Shown here one piece after another: positions 55,445-64,000 of a stretch of 64,000 bases of DNA. The first letter of the stretch is position 1; each line of letters starts with the position of its first letter. The position numbers and the translations under genes are program-made. The notes below the pieces were generated by a model that was not told the origin of the DNA, searched no databases, and was given only the letters and a program-made list of their open reading frames with translations. The DNA is taken from contig NZ_JAZHRT010000001.1 of the NCBI RefSeq assembly GCF_036924535.1, forward strand, positions 7,316,001 to 7,380,000, given 5' to 3'. This stretch comes from Bradyrhizobium sp. AZCC 2262 (lineage in GTDB: Bacteria > Pseudomonadota > Alphaproteobacteria > Rhizobiales > Xanthobacteraceae).

Positions 55445-56278
55445 CTACTGCGCAGCCTGGCCAGCCGCGGCGAAGGTATTCGCCGGGTTGGTCGCATATT
55501 TCTTCTTCGCGGTCTCAACCCAGGCAGCGAATTCCTGGTCGTTCACGACCCGCACCGCGATCGGCATGAAGGCGTGATCCTTGCCGCACAGTTCGGAGCA
55601 CTGGCCGTAATACATGCCGACCTTGGTGGCCTTGAACCAGGTCTCGTTCAGGCGGCCGGGGATCGAGTCGATCTTGATGCCGAACGCCGGCACCGCGAAG
55701 GCGTGGATCACGTCGGCGCCGGTGGTCTGGACCCGGATCACCTTGTTGACCGGTACCACCATCTCGTTGTCGACGCCGAGCAGACGCGGCTGCTTGTCCT
55801 GCGCCAGCAGCGAATCGAATTCGAACTTGCCGTTATCGGGATAGGAGTAGCTCCAGTACCACTGCTTGCCGGTGGCCTTGACGGTCAGATCGGCCTTGGG
55901 AACGTCGAGTTGCTGGAACAGCAGGCGGAACGACGGCACTGCGATGCCGACCAGAATCAGCACCGGAATCAGCGTCCACGCCACCTCGATCAACGTGTTG
56001 TGGGTGGTCTTGGAGGGGACCGGATTGGCCTTGGCGTTGAACTTCACCACCACCACGACCAAAAGCGCCAGCACGAACAGCGTAATCAGCGTGATCAGCA
56101 CGAACAGGAAGTTATGGAACCAGACGATGTTTTCCATCACCGGGGAGGCGGCTGGCTGCAGCGTGACTTCCCACGGCTGCGGCTGCGCCGCAAAAGACGT
56201 CCCGCCGGAGACAAGCGCCATGCTCGCCACCGCCAATCCCAGCAACCGCCAGCCCATCTGGCCACTCGACATCTTCAT
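55445..56278 (-). CDS. coxB: Cytochrome c oxidase subunit II
   Basis: A 277-residue subunit with signal peptide, two membrane helices (~45-115) and a cupredoxin domain. The CuA site is CSELCGKDHAFMP near residue 235; aromatic residues in KQWYWSYSYPD carry electrons from cytochrome c. Start ATG at 56278. It begins the cox operon; a 520-base upstream region probably holds the promoter. Confidence 0.96.
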   Translation of the reverse strand: MKMSSGQMGWRLLGLAVASMALVSGGTSFAAQPQPWEVTLQPAASPVMENIVWFHNFLFVLITLITLFVLALLVVVVVKFNAKANPVPSKTTHNTLIEVAWTLIPVLILVGIAVPSFRLLFQQLDVPKADLTVKATGKQWYWSYSYPDNGKFEFDSLLAQDKQPRLLGVDNEMVVPVNKVIRVQTTGADVIHAFAVPAFGIKIDSIPGRLNETWFKATKVGMYYGQCSELCGKDHAFMPIAVRVVNDQEFAAWVETAKKKYATNPANTFAAAGQAAQ

Positions 56279-56799
56279 GCCGCTCGCGCTCCCTTGAATA
56301 AAATCCCCAAAAGCATTTCAGCCGAATGGCCGAAAATGCCGCACGATCCGCTCTCACAAACGGCCTACCGGAGGTACTTTTGGAAGTACACCTTCAAAAG
56401 TACCTGCAACAGTATTGCCAGGGTACCTTGGGCCAGATCGTTAGAACGCGTCGAAATCCAGCCTCTCAAACCATAATTCCAAGGCTCTCGCAATGCAGTA
56501 GTAGGGCGCAACGCCATGCGTCACCTGCTATTCGCCGGATGTCGGATTTTCCTGGCAAATCAGCAAAAACCCGCCGTTTTGCAAGCCCGCGCCGCTTGAC
56601 AGCCCGGTTGCCGGATGTAGGCACAGTCACGGCGCTCCCGAGCGGCCTGATTCGCATAGGTCCTCGGCGGCGCGGATCGGTTCGCGGGACTGCCTTCAAG
56701 GCGCCGTCATTGCGTATCAGTCCAGCCCGGTTACAAATGTGTGCTGCCGGGCCGGAAATATCACCGGCGCAGCCGGAAATGATAAGAGGATCGACCCGG
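56279..56799. other. Intergenic region between coxB and ialB-like gene
   Basis: About 520 bases. It holds a perfect 11-base inverted repeat at 56372-56405 but no credible gene. Divergent promoters for coxB and the IalB gene should lie here. Confidence 0.5.
56372..56405. promoter_or_regulatory. Perfect inverted repeat upstream of coxB
   Basis: AGGTACTTTTG and CAAAAGTACCT form a perfect 11-base stem around 12 bases that also contain GTAC. It is ~95 bases upstream of the coxB start. It may be a regulatory operator or a leader hairpin; no T-run follows, so a terminator is less likely. Confidence 0.5.
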
Positions 56800-57336
56800 A
56801 TGGGGCGTTCGAAACATCAGGCAGGACGTGGATTGGAACCGGCCCGCTGGCTCGGCGGCCTGCTCGCCGTGGTGTTCCTGCTCGGCCTGACCCAGGCGGC
56901 CAGCGCCCAAGGCGCGGTGCGGTCGGTCCATGGCGACTGGCAGATCCGCTGCGACACCCCGCCCGGCGCGCAAGGCGAGCAGTGTGCCCTGATCCAGAGC
57001 GTGGTGGCCGAAGACCGCTCCAACGCCGGCCTGACCGTGATCGTGCTGAAAACCGCCGACCAGAAGAGCAAGCTGATGCGGGTGGTGGCGCCCTTGGGTG
57101 TGCTGCTCCCCTCCGGGCTCGGCCTGAAGTTGGATAATCAGGACGTGGGACGGGCCGGCTTTGTGCGGTGCCTGCCCAATGGGTGCGTCGCCGAGGTGGT
57201 GATGGACGAGAAGCTGCTCGGGCAGCTCAGGACCGCCAAGACGGCAACTTTTATTATCTTTGAGACGCCCGAAGAGGGAATTGGGTTTCCGCTCAGCCTG
57301 AATGGGCTGGGCGAGGGGTATGACAAACTGCCTTGA
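56800..57336 (+). CDS. Invasion-associated locus B family protein
   Basis: A 178-residue exported protein with a signal peptide (WLGGLLAVVFLLGLTQAASA) and the IalB domain: GDWQIRCDTPPGAQGEQCAL (first cysteine pair) and FVRCLPNGCVAEVVMDEKLL (second pair). IalB-type proteins are abundant in alphaproteobacteria, including non-pathogens, so an invasion role is not implied. The ATG at 56800 follows GAGGA by about ten bases. Confidence 0.88.
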   Translation: MGRSKHQAGRGLEPARWLGGLLAVVFLLGLTQAASAQGAVRSVHGDWQIRCDTPPGAQGEQCALIQSVVAEDRSNAGLTVIVLKTADQKSKLMRVVAPLGVLLPSGLGLKLDNQDVGRAGFVRCLPNGCVAEVVMDEKLLGQLRTAKTATFIIFETPEEGIGFPLSLNGLGEGYDKLP

Positions 57337-57345
57337 GGGAAGCTG

Positions 57346-57840
57346 CTAGAACAGCACGCCCATGAGGATCAGGCTTTCGTAAGCGCCATCGATCAGAATT
57401 CGGTTGCGCTGCCGTCCTTCGATGACAAACCCGAATTTCTTGTAGAGATCGATCGCCACCGCGTTGTTTTCCCGAACCGTCAGTTCGACCCGGCGCAGCC
57501 CGAAGACCTGCGCCGCATCGAGCGTCTGCCGGATCAAACGCCCTCCTATTCCCTGCCGCCAGAATTCCGGCAAAAGCGCGATGCCGAGAACGCCGACATG
57601 GGCATAAATCTGCCTTGGGTTGGGCACGACGTCGCACCAGCCGACGACCTGGCCGGCCGACACTGCGACCAGTTGCGGATAACCCTGCTTGATATTGTCG
57701 AGAACGAAGGCCCGCGTTGATTCGAACGGCGGGGCTTCCAGAAACGCGAGATAGCGCCGCTCCCGCGCGACGAAATCGAGGGCTCGATGAAAGCTTTCGA
57801 TATGGTCTTGCGCTATCGGAACAATTTCGACTGAGGCCAT
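57346..57840 (-). CDS. GNAT-family N-acetyltransferase
   Basis: A 164-residue GNAT enzyme. Motif A appears as LGIALLPEFWRQGIGGRLIR and the C-terminal motif as VRENNAVAIDLYKKFGFVIEG. It resembles small-molecule or protein N-acetyltransferases of the RimI type. Convergent with the IalB gene (9-base gap). Substrate unknown. Confidence 0.88.
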   Translation of the reverse strand: MASVEIVPIAQDHIESFHRALDFVARERRYLAFLEAPPFESTRAFVLDNIKQGYPQLVAVSAGQVVGWCDVVPNPRQIYAHVGVLGIALLPEFWRQGIGGRLIRQTLDAAQVFGLRRVELTVRENNAVAIDLYKKFGFVIEGRQRNRILIDGAYESLILMGVLF

Positions 57841-57928
57841 CGTCTCGGCAACGTGTTGATCCCGCCCCTCGCGGAATGGCCGGGAAACAACTATCTTGGA
57901 TGTGCCCCTCCGACAACGGACTGATTTG

Positions 57929-59353
57929 ATGACCAATCCCGCCACGACCTCCCTTCTCGACCGCGCCAATCTCGACCGCGATGCCGTCCGACGTGAGATT
58001 ACGCGGGGGCTGGCCGGGGCCGACGATGGCGAGCTGTTTCTGGAGTATGGCCAGACCGAAGCGCTCGGTTTTGACAATGGCCGGCTGAAGCAGGCGACCT
58101 ACGACACGTCCCAAGGCTTCGGCCTGCGCGCGGTCAAGGACGATGCGGTCGGCTATGCGCATTCGTCCGATGTCTCGCTGCCGGCGCTGATCCGCGCGGC
58201 GGATGCGGTGGCGGCCGTGCGCGGCGGCTACAGCGGCAATTTTGCCGCTGCTCCCGCGCATACCAATGTGCGGCTCTATGGCGACGAGAACCCGCTGGAT
58301 GCGCCGGGTTTTGAGACCAAGGTAAAACTGCTGGCCGAGATCGACGCTTATCTGCGCGACAAGGATCCGCGGGTGCGGCAGGCGTCCATCAGCCTGGGCG
58401 CCACCTGGCAGGTGGTGGAAATCCTGCGTCCCGATGGCGAGAGCTATCGCGACATCCGCCCGCTGGTGCGGGTCAATATTTCCGTGGTTGCAGGCCAGGG
58501 CGACCGGCAGGAGAGCGGCAGCAAGGGCTATGGCGGCCGCGAAGGTTACGCGCGCTTCATCGAGACCAAGGCGTGGCGCGAGGCCGCCGACGGCGCGATC
58601 CGCGAGGCGCTGGTCAATCTGGAATCGGTTCCCGCCCCCGCCGGTGAAATGGACGTCGTGCTGGGCGCCGGCTGGCCGGGCGTGATGCTGCATGAAGCGG
58701 TCGGTCACGGCCTCGAAGGCGACTTCAATCGCAAGCAGACCTCGGCGTTTGCAGGATTGATGGGCAAGCAGGTCGCGGCCAAGGGCGTCACCGTCGTCGA
58801 CGACGGCACCATGGCCTCGCGGCGCGGCTCGCTCTCGATCGACGACGAGGGCACGCCGACCAACCGCACCGTGCTGATCGAGGACGGCATCCTGGTCGGC
58901 TACATGCAGGACCGGCAGAACGCGCGGCTGATGAACATGAAGCCGACCGGCAACGGCCGCCGTCAGAGCTACGCCCATGTGCCGATGCCGCGCATGACCA
59001 ACACCTACATGCTGGCGGGTAGCCGCGATCCGGCGGAGATTCTCGCCTCAGTAAAGAACGGCATTTACGCCGCGAATTTCGGCGGCGGCCAGGTCGACAT
59101 CACCTCGGGCAAATACGTGTTCCAGTGCACCGAGGCCTACAAAATCGAGAACGGCAAGCTCGGCGCGCCATTGAAGGGCGCGATGCTGATCGGCAACGGG
59201 CCGACCGACCTGCACAGGATCACCATGGTCGGCAACGATCTGGCGCTGGATACCGGCATCGGCACCTGCGGCAAGAACGGCCAGGGCGTGCCTGTCGGCG
59301 TCGGCCAGCCGACGCTGCGGATGGAAAAGATCACCGTCGGAGGAACAGGCTAG
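57929..59353 (+). CDS. tldD: TldD metalloprotease subunit
   Basis: A 474-residue TldD-family protease. The zinc-ligand motif HEAVGH (His255, Glu256, His260) lies in VMLHEAVGHGLEGDFN, followed by the family's FAGLMGKQV and DDGTMASRRGSLSIDDEGTP segments. With TldE/PmbA (not in this window) it forms a barrel-like protease that degrades unfolded peptides and processes microcin-type or modified peptides. It ends with a TAG overlapping the next gene's GTG by one base. Confidence 0.95.
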   Translation: MTNPATTSLLDRANLDRDAVRREITRGLAGADDGELFLEYGQTEALGFDNGRLKQATYDTSQGFGLRAVKDDAVGYAHSSDVSLPALIRAADAVAAVRGGYSGNFAAAPAHTNVRLYGDENPLDAPGFETKVKLLAEIDAYLRDKDPRVRQASISLGATWQVVEILRPDGESYRDIRPLVRVNISVVAGQGDRQESGSKGYGGREGYARFIETKAWREAADGAIREALVNLESVPAPAGEMDVVLGAGWPGVMLHEAVGHGLEGDFNRKQTSAFAGLMGKQVAAKGVTVVDDGTMASRRGSLSIDDEGTPTNRTVLIEDGILVGYMQDRQNARLMNMKPTGNGRRQSYAHVPMPRMTNTYMLAGSRDPAEILASVKNGIYAANFGGGQVDITSGKYVFQCTEAYKIENGKLGAPLKGAMLIGNGPTDLHRITMVGNDLALDTGIGTCGKNGQGVPVGVGQPTLRMEKITVGGTG

Positions 59354-60138
59354 TGAGCGACGAGAAGGTAGTGACCAATAAGGAAGTTTCCCCGGGCAAG
59401 CCTGTGAGCTGGCGTGCGCAGGCCGCGCAGTTAGCTGCGATCGTGGCCATCGTATTCGTTGCCAAGGGCGCGCTGGCCGAGCCGTTTTACGTGCCGTCCG
59501 GCTCGATGGAGCCGACGCTGTTGATCGGCGACGCGCTGCTCGCCTCGAAATTTCCCTACGGCTACGGTGCGGCGTCGCTGCCGATCCAGATCACGCTCCC
59601 CGAGACCGGCCGGCTGTTCGGCGACACGCCCAAGCGCGGCGACGTCGTCGTGTTCCGCTGGCCCGGCGACCGCTCGCAGGCCTGGGTCAAGCGCGTGGTG
59701 GGATTGCCGGGCGACCGCATCCAGTTGCGGCAGGGCCAGCTCTTCATCAACGACCACGCCGCGACGCTGAAGCCCGATGGCACAGGTCAGGCGGAAGACG
59801 ATCGCGGTAACACCGAGCGTGCCTATCGCTTCGTCGAGACGCTGCCGAACGGCGTCAGCCACGCCATTTTCAAGATGCATGACAATGGCAGGCTCGACAA
59901 CACGCCCGAGGTGACGGTGCCGCCGGGCAAACTGTTCGTGCTCGGCGACAACAGGGACAATTCCGCCGACAGCCGCGTCGCGGTGCGCGACGGCGGCGTC
60001 GGACTGCTGCCGATCGACAATCTGATCGGCCGTGCGGATGCCGTGGTCGGCTCGTGGGATCTCGGCATGCGCAGCCAGCCGATGTGGACGTGGCTGTCGG
60101 GTTTCCGGCTGGCGCGGTTTTTTACCTCGGTGCAGTGA
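59353..60138 (+). CDS. lepB: Signal peptidase I
   Basis: A 261-residue inner-membrane signal peptidase. One membrane helix (AAQLAAIVAIVFVAKGALAE, ~24-43) precedes the catalytic Ser51 in YVPSGSMEPTL and Lys113 in AWVKRVVGLPGDR; box E is FVLGDNRDNSADSR. It removes Sec/Tat signal peptides at the periplasmic face. The GTG start overlaps the tldD stop and has GGAGGA nine bases upstream, so translation is probably coupled. Bradyrhizobium often has several lepB copies. Confidence 0.93.
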   Translation: MSDEKVVTNKEVSPGKPVSWRAQAAQLAAIVAIVFVAKGALAEPFYVPSGSMEPTLLIGDALLASKFPYGYGAASLPIQITLPETGRLFGDTPKRGDVVVFRWPGDRSQAWVKRVVGLPGDRIQLRQGQLFINDHAATLKPDGTGQAEDDRGNTERAYRFVETLPNGVSHAIFKMHDNGRLDNTPEVTVPPGKLFVLGDNRDNSADSRVAVRDGGVGLLPIDNLIGRADAVVGSWDLGMRSQPMWTWLSGFRLARFFTSVQ

Positions 60139-60142
60139 GGAC

Positions 60143-60266
60143 GTAGCCCGGATGCAGCCAACGGGTCGCGCGAATGCGCGCCCGATGACAGGCTCCGCGA
60201 AATCCGGGAAAGGTTTCGCCAGCGGATGCAGTTTCCCCGGATTTCGCTTCGCTCCATCCGGGCTAC
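60143..60266. repeat. Intergenic repeat with inverted GTAGCCCGGATG ends
   Basis: A 124-bp element bounded by GTAGCCCGGATG and its reverse complement CATCCGGGCTAC, containing GGTCGCGCGAATGCGCGCC. A common dispersed repeat type in Bradyrhizobium (recollection). Confidence 0.75.
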
Positions 60267-60287
60267 ATTCTTCGCCGGGCGAAGCCC

Positions 60288-60629
60288 ATGACCTTCGACG
60301 AGTTGCGAAAAATCGCGCTGGCCTGGCCTGAAGTCGAAGACGGCACCTCCTACGGCACGCCGGCGCTCAAAGTGCGCAAGAAGATGCTGGCGCGGTTGAA
60401 GGAAGACGGTGACAGCCTGGTGATGCCGGGCGTGCCGCAAGATGAGCGCGAGATGCTGGTGGAAAGCCAGCCGAAGGTGTTTTACTTCACCGATCACTAC
60501 CGCGATTATCCGATGGTGCTGATCCGCCTGTCGAAGGCCAAGCGCGCCAATGTCGAGCCATTGCTGCGGCGACACTGGCGCACGCTGGCGTCGAAGAAGG
60601 CGGTGAAGGAATTCGACATGAATTCGTAG
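60288..60629 (+). CDS. MmcQ/YjbR family DNA-binding protein
   Basis: A 113-residue protein of the MmcQ/YjbR fold (a double-wing DNA-binding-like module). MTFDELRKIALAWPEVEDGT and the basic VRKKMLARLKEDGDSLVM fit the family; the C-terminus RRHWRTLASKKAVKEF matches. Biological role not established for the family. Follows the repeat; GGGCG lies upstream of the ATG. Confidence 0.83.
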   Translation: MTFDELRKIALAWPEVEDGTSYGTPALKVRKKMLARLKEDGDSLVMPGVPQDEREMLVESQPKVFYFTDHYRDYPMVLIRLSKAKRANVEPLLRRHWRTLASKKAVKEFDMNS

Positions 60630-60650
60630 GGGGGCAAAGGCGCGCGGCGC

Positions 60651-60694
60651 CGTGCCCACCATCTTTCCACGATCGTAAGGGAATGGTGGGCACG
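60651..60694. repeat. Short intergenic hairpin repeat
   Basis: CGTGCCCACCAT and its inverse ATGGTGGGCACG form a perfect 12-base stem around 20 bases. It lies between two small genes and may belong to another dispersed repeat family. Confidence 0.6.
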
Positions 60695-60723
60695 CTTCGC
60701 TTTGCCTACCCTACGGCAGTACG

Positions 60724-61290
60724 ATGAACCGCGACCAATTCCTCACCGCCGCCCTGCAAAATCCCGCCAACGAAATCATTGCCGAGGAACTGTTTCGGCT
60801 TGCGCTGCCGGATGCGTGGCTGGTCTCCGGCTGTCTGGTGCAGACGGTGTGGAACGTGCTGACGAGCCGCGCGGTCGATTACGGCATCAACGATTACGAC
60901 GTGTTCTATTTCGATCCCGATACATCGTGGGAGGCGGAAGACAACGTCATCCGCACGCTGGCGGAGCGGTTTGCAAGCCGCGGCATCGCGGTCGAGGCGC
61001 GCAACCAGGCGCGCGTTCATCTCTGGTACCCCGAAAAGCATGGCCTGCCCTACCCGGAGCTGCGGTGTTCGATGCAAGGCATAGACCGGTTCTTGACCGG
61101 GAATACCCAGATCGGAATCCGGCGCACGCGCGAAGGCTACGAGGTGTACGCGCCGAACGGGTATGACGATGTCGCCGCACTGATCGTGCGGCCCAATCCC
61201 GGCGCGAATTTTTCCGCCGTGAATTACGCGGCGAAAGCGGCGCGATGGAAGGCGCTGTGGCCGGAGATCACGGTGCTGCCGGCCGAATGA
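60724..61290 (+). CDS. Nucleotidyltransferase-family protein (DUF925/NTP_transf_6-like)
   Basis: A 188-residue protein related to the NTP_transf_6 (DUF925) branch of nucleotidyltransferases: LVSGCLVQTVWNVLTSR, then INDYDVFYFDPDTSWEAED (DYD acidic pair) and RNQARVHLWYPEKHG. It probably transfers a nucleotide to an unknown acceptor; the family is functionally uncharacterised. Cytoplasmic. Confidence 0.8.
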   Translation: MNRDQFLTAALQNPANEIIAEELFRLALPDAWLVSGCLVQTVWNVLTSRAVDYGINDYDVFYFDPDTSWEAEDNVIRTLAERFASRGIAVEARNQARVHLWYPEKHGLPYPELRCSMQGIDRFLTGNTQIGIRRTREGYEVYAPNGYDDVAALIVRPNPGANFSAVNYAAKAARWKALWPEITVLPAE

Positions 61291-61300
61291 AGCCGTAGCC

Positions 61301-61855
61301 CTACCTCACCACGCCGGACGTGAACCCCGCCTTGCGTCGCGGCGGCTTGATGTCCTTCTTCAGGAAGCACTGCGCCTCCTTGCCGGCATAGCCCGGCCGC
61401 GCATAGGTCCAGGCGCGGCATTTGTTGTCGGCGGCGCAGGCGGCCTTGCAGGCGTCGTCGCCGTCACCGCTCTTGAGATCAAAGCTCTTGTAGTCGCCGC
61501 CGAAGCGGTCGATCGAGGTTTCGACTGCCTCGTTGCGCCGTTCGAGCACGCCGGCGCCGCGCACGCCGGAGACGCAGCAATCGCTCTGCACCCGCGCCGG
61601 CACGTTGCTCTTGAGCCAGCACACCGCGCGGTTGGCCAGGTCGGTCGGATAGCTGAAGGTCCAGGCGCGGCAGCGGCGATCGCGCTCGCACACCAGCGCA
61701 CATTCCGCCGGATCGCCCGAGATCACGGGTGCGCTGAGATAATCACCACCGGGACGGTCGAAATTGGCCTGCGCCAGCGCCGGGCGCGCGGATACGGCCG
61801 CCGCCAAAAAGGCGAGCGTGACCACACACGCCCTGAGCAGGCGGACAGTCCTCAT
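61301..61855 (-). CDS. Secreted protein with two PAN/Apple domains
   Basis: A 184-residue secreted protein with a signal peptide (LLRACVVTLAFLAAAVSARP) and two tandem PAN/Apple units: FDRPGGDYLSAPVISGDPAE with CERDRRCRAWTFSYP, and IDRFGGDYKSFDLKSG with CAADNKCRAWTYARPG. PAN domains bind carbohydrate or protein ligands in the extracellular or periplasmic space. The internal duplication is plain from the repeated GGDY and CRAWT segments. No neighbour suggests a partner. Confidence 0.85.
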   Translation of the reverse strand: MRTVRLLRACVVTLAFLAAAVSARPALAQANFDRPGGDYLSAPVISGDPAECALVCERDRRCRAWTFSYPTDLANRAVCWLKSNVPARVQSDCCVSGVRGAGVLERRNEAVETSIDRFGGDYKSFDLKSGDGDDACKAACAADNKCRAWTYARPGYAGKEAQCFLKKDIKPPRRKAGFTSGVVR

Positions 61856-61998
61856 CCGTAGTTGCTTTCGAATGCGCGCTTTCAGAACGGGGTGACCTCA
61901 AATCACCACCCCGCCCTATCTCTTTGATCCGAGCGCCATTTGAGCGCCATCAACCTGTACGGTGGATGAACGGCCGGAAGGTTAAGCAACCCGTTCAA

Positions 61999-63369
61999 TT
62001 AAAACGCGTATTCCTGATAGACGGGTTCCACGGAACCGCCCCACTCGCCGTTGAACTTGTCCAGCATTTCTTCCGCCGGCGTGCGGCCCGATTCGAGGAT
62101 GCGCTCCAGCGGCTCGAGGTGGCGACTCTCGTCACGGCCGAGCTGATCGATGCGGCCACGCCGCCGCAACCCCGCATGCGACAGCTTCAGGCATTCCCGG
62201 GCGATTTCGAACAAATAGCGATCCCTGATCCTGGCCTTGAAGCCGAAGCGCGGGACGTCGTCGCGCAATGCCTGACGCTCCTGCGCGGTCCAGTGGCGGA
62301 CCAGATCCCATGCCGCGTTCAGGCTTTCGTCGTCATACAGCAGCCCGACCCAGAACGCCGGCAGCGCCGGCAGCCGGCCCCACGGTACGCCATCGGCGCC
62401 GCGCATTTCCAGATAACGCTTGAGGCGGACTTCCGGGAAAATCGTCGACAAATGGTTGGCCCAGTCCGACAACGTCGGGCGCTCGCCGGGAAGCGAGTTG
62501 TTGCGGCCCTCGAAGAAGGCACGGAACGACGAGCCGGCGACGTCGACATAGGTCTCGCCGCGCTTGACGAAATACATGGGCACATCGAGCGCGTAATCGA
62601 CATAGCGCTCGAATCCCATGCCGTCCTCGAACACCCACGGCAACATGCCGGAGCGCGCGTTATCCGTGTCGCGCCAGATCTCGGAGCGGAACGACAGGAA
62701 GCCGTTGGGCTTGCCTTCGGTGAACGGCGAATTGGCAAACAGGGCGGTCGCGACCGGCTGCAGCGCGATCGACACCCGCAGTTTCTTGACCATGTCGGCT
62801 TCCGAGGAGAAGTCGAGATTGGTCTGCACCGTGCAGGTCCGGTACATCATGTCGATGCCGTATTGCCCGACCTTCGGCATGTAGTTGGTCATGATCTTGT
62901 AGCGGCCCTTAGGCATCACCGGGATCTGCGACCGTGACCAGGACGGCGTCATGCCAAGCCCGAGAAAGCCTATCCCCAAGGGCGTTGCGATCTCGCGGAC
63001 CTGCGCCAGATGCGCCATCAGTTCGGACTGGGTCTGGTGCACGGTCTCGACCGGCGCCCCCGACAATTCGAACTGCCCGCCCGGCTCCAGCGAAATCGCG
63101 CCACCCCCGGTGACGTCGTAAAGCCCGATGATGTTGCCGCGCTCCATGATCGGCTCCCAACCGAGCAAAAGCTGCATGCCTTCGAGCAGCGCGCCGATGC
63201 CGCGCGAGCCCTCGTACGGCACGGGCTGACGGCCCTCCAGCGTGAACGGGGTCTTCTCGTGCTCGGTACCGATGCGGAACTCGGACGGCGGCTTGGTGCC
63301 GGCTTCGAACCACGTGACGAGTTCGTCACGTGATTGCAGCGGCGTCATATCGATCTGGTCACGCGCCAT
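61999..63369 (-). CDS. gshA: Glutamate-cysteine ligase, plant/alphaproteobacterial type
   Basis: A 456-residue enzyme that joins glutamate and cysteine, the first glutathione-synthesis step. FRIGTEHEKTPFTLEGRQPV starts the catalytic domain, and the metal/ATP-binding acids appear in GLYDVTGGGAISLEPGGQFE and LDFSSEADMVKKLRVS. It belongs to the plant-like GCL family common in alphaproteobacteria, not the E. coli GshA type. The ATG at 63367-63369 has GGA about nine bases upstream. A MarR regulator lies upstream on the same strand with a ~95-base gap. Confidence 0.95.
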   Translation of the reverse strand: MARDQIDMTPLQSRDELVTWFEAGTKPPSEFRIGTEHEKTPFTLEGRQPVPYEGSRGIGALLEGMQLLLGWEPIMERGNIIGLYDVTGGGAISLEPGGQFELSGAPVETVHQTQSELMAHLAQVREIATPLGIGFLGLGMTPSWSRSQIPVMPKGRYKIMTNYMPKVGQYGIDMMYRTCTVQTNLDFSSEADMVKKLRVSIALQPVATALFANSPFTEGKPNGFLSFRSEIWRDTDNARSGMLPWVFEDGMGFERYVDYALDVPMYFVKRGETYVDVAGSSFRAFFEGRNNSLPGERPTLSDWANHLSTIFPEVRLKRYLEMRGADGVPWGRLPALPAFWVGLLYDDESLNAAWDLVRHWTAQERQALRDDVPRFGFKARIRDRYLFEIARECLKLSHAGLRRRGRIDQLGRDESRHLEPLERILESGRTPAEEMLDKFNGEWGGSVEPVYQEYAF

Positions 63370-63465
63370 GAAAAAATCCGGATCTCTGGCGATTCGACCG
63401 AACGCGCCGTGTGGCCAAGGGAATGCGGACGGCGTCGTCCGCATCAACGAAACATATCAGGACTG

Positions 63466-63954
63466 TCATCGCGCCGGCACGCCGTCGCGGGCAGCGGCCG
63501 CCTTGACCTCGGAGCAGGAGCAGCCCAGCCGGTCGAGCAGACCGCAAAGCTTCATGGCGTCGGCATCGGACAGTTTGGAGCCGACGTGCTTTTCGATCGC
63601 CGCCGAATAGGCGTTCCACATTTTCTTCTGCAGCTCGCGCCCGGCCTCGGTGATCTCCACGAACTGCCCGCGCTTGTCGATCTTGCATTCGCGCCGCGCC
63701 GCCAGGCCCTCGTCGACCAGGCGGTCGATCAGCCGCGAGGTGGAATATTGCGGGATCAGCATCTGCTTTTCCAGTTCCACCGGGCGCATCTCGCCGGAAG
63801 GCGCGCGCGACAGTTCCAGCAGCGCGTCATACCAGGCCAGCGGCGGAAAGCCCGCTTTCTTCAAATCCTGCTCGACGGCATCGAGCACCCGGCTCTGCAC
63901 CCGCATCAGGCGGATCCAGGCGGCGGTCGCCTCGGTCGATGGTTTGCGTTTCAT
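63466..63954 (-). CDS. MarR-family transcriptional regulator
   Basis: A 162-residue MarR regulator. The winged-helix core RPVELEKQMLIPQYSTSRLI (recognition helix) and LVDEGLAARRECKIDKRGQF (wing) is clear, with helical dimerisation ends. Cysteines in the C-terminal CSCSEV segment could allow redox sensing, which would suit control of gshA downstream; that link is inference. The ATG at 63952-63954 was chosen; upstream in-frame starts at 63966 and 63975 lack ribosome sites. Confidence 0.88.
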   Translation of the reverse strand: MKRKPSTEATAAWIRLMRVQSRVLDAVEQDLKKAGFPPLAWYDALLELSRAPSGEMRPVELEKQMLIPQYSTSRLIDRLVDEGLAARRECKIDKRGQFVEITEAGRELQKKMWNAYSAAIEKHVGSKLSDADAMKLCGLLDRLGCSCSEVKAAAARDGVPAR

Positions 63955-64000
63955 GCTACGGTCCATGCCAGTCACAGATCAGTGTACCGCACTAAATGCA

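Overview
The window is a high-GC alphaproteobacterial chromosome segment that reads as Bradyrhizobium or a close relative. Pointers are a 409-codon ALAS-type hemA, an F0 ATP synthase cluster with split b and b' subunits, the order coxB-coxA-ctaB-small ORF-ctaG-coxC, an IalB-family gene, an Omp25-like porin, a plant-type gshA, and many intergenic palindromic repeats. The assignment is inferred from gene content; no database was searched.

Layout. 1-4.4 kb: two alpha/beta hydrolases, a membrane protein, and an operon of a cNMP-binding/flavin oxidoreductase with a UBP zinc finger. 4.7-6.55 kb: tRNA-Thr(GGT) with a 45-bp repeat of its 3' end about 1.8 kb away, bracketing one polytopic membrane protein (probable island remnant). 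6.6-14.9 kb: AraC regulator with a divergent AhpD-like/DUF417 pair, an HD-GYP protein, a coupled secreted GH16-GH1 pair, MaoC, small genes and a porin. 15.1-19.8 kb: chemoreceptor, metallo-beta-lactamase-fold hydrolase, Fe-S protein. 20-31 kb: hemA with a perfect FNR/FixK box upstream, a CrbS/MxtR-like hybrid kinase, an efflux MFS gene with divergent regulator, a HAD hydrolase, a CrbR/ErdR-like regulator and an MHS transporter. 31-35.6 kb: YjbQ, a DsbA-like isomerase, atpI-atpB-atpE-atpF'-atpF. 35.6-40 kb: a two-gene trypsin-like protease plus membrane NACHT NTPase module. 40-49.4 kb: thrC-M16 protease-acetyltransferase operon, a LolC/E permease, small genes, a divergent two-component pair. 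49.5-56.3 kb: cytochrome aa3 oxidase operon with assembly factors. 56.8-64 kb: IalB, acetyltransferase, TldD, signal peptidase I, small conserved genes, gshA and a MarR regulator.

The outstanding item is 38951-39988 plus 35640-38930 (minus strand). Both proteins begin with a short helical domain that looks like an effector-associated (death-like) domain. The first continues into a serine protease with an apparent intact His/Asp/Ser triad. The second has a NACHT STAND ATPase, about ten membrane spans and C-terminal HEAT-like repeats. This looks like a protease-effector, inflammasome-like conflict or defence system next to the housekeeping atp operon. Function is inference from domain architecture.

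Other notable points: a single-base insertion splits coxA into two frames near 54469-54471; a chimeric repeat at 27301-27381 combines pieces matching the ends of the CrbS-like kinase and its regulator; and perfect palindromes sit in several divergent promoter regions.
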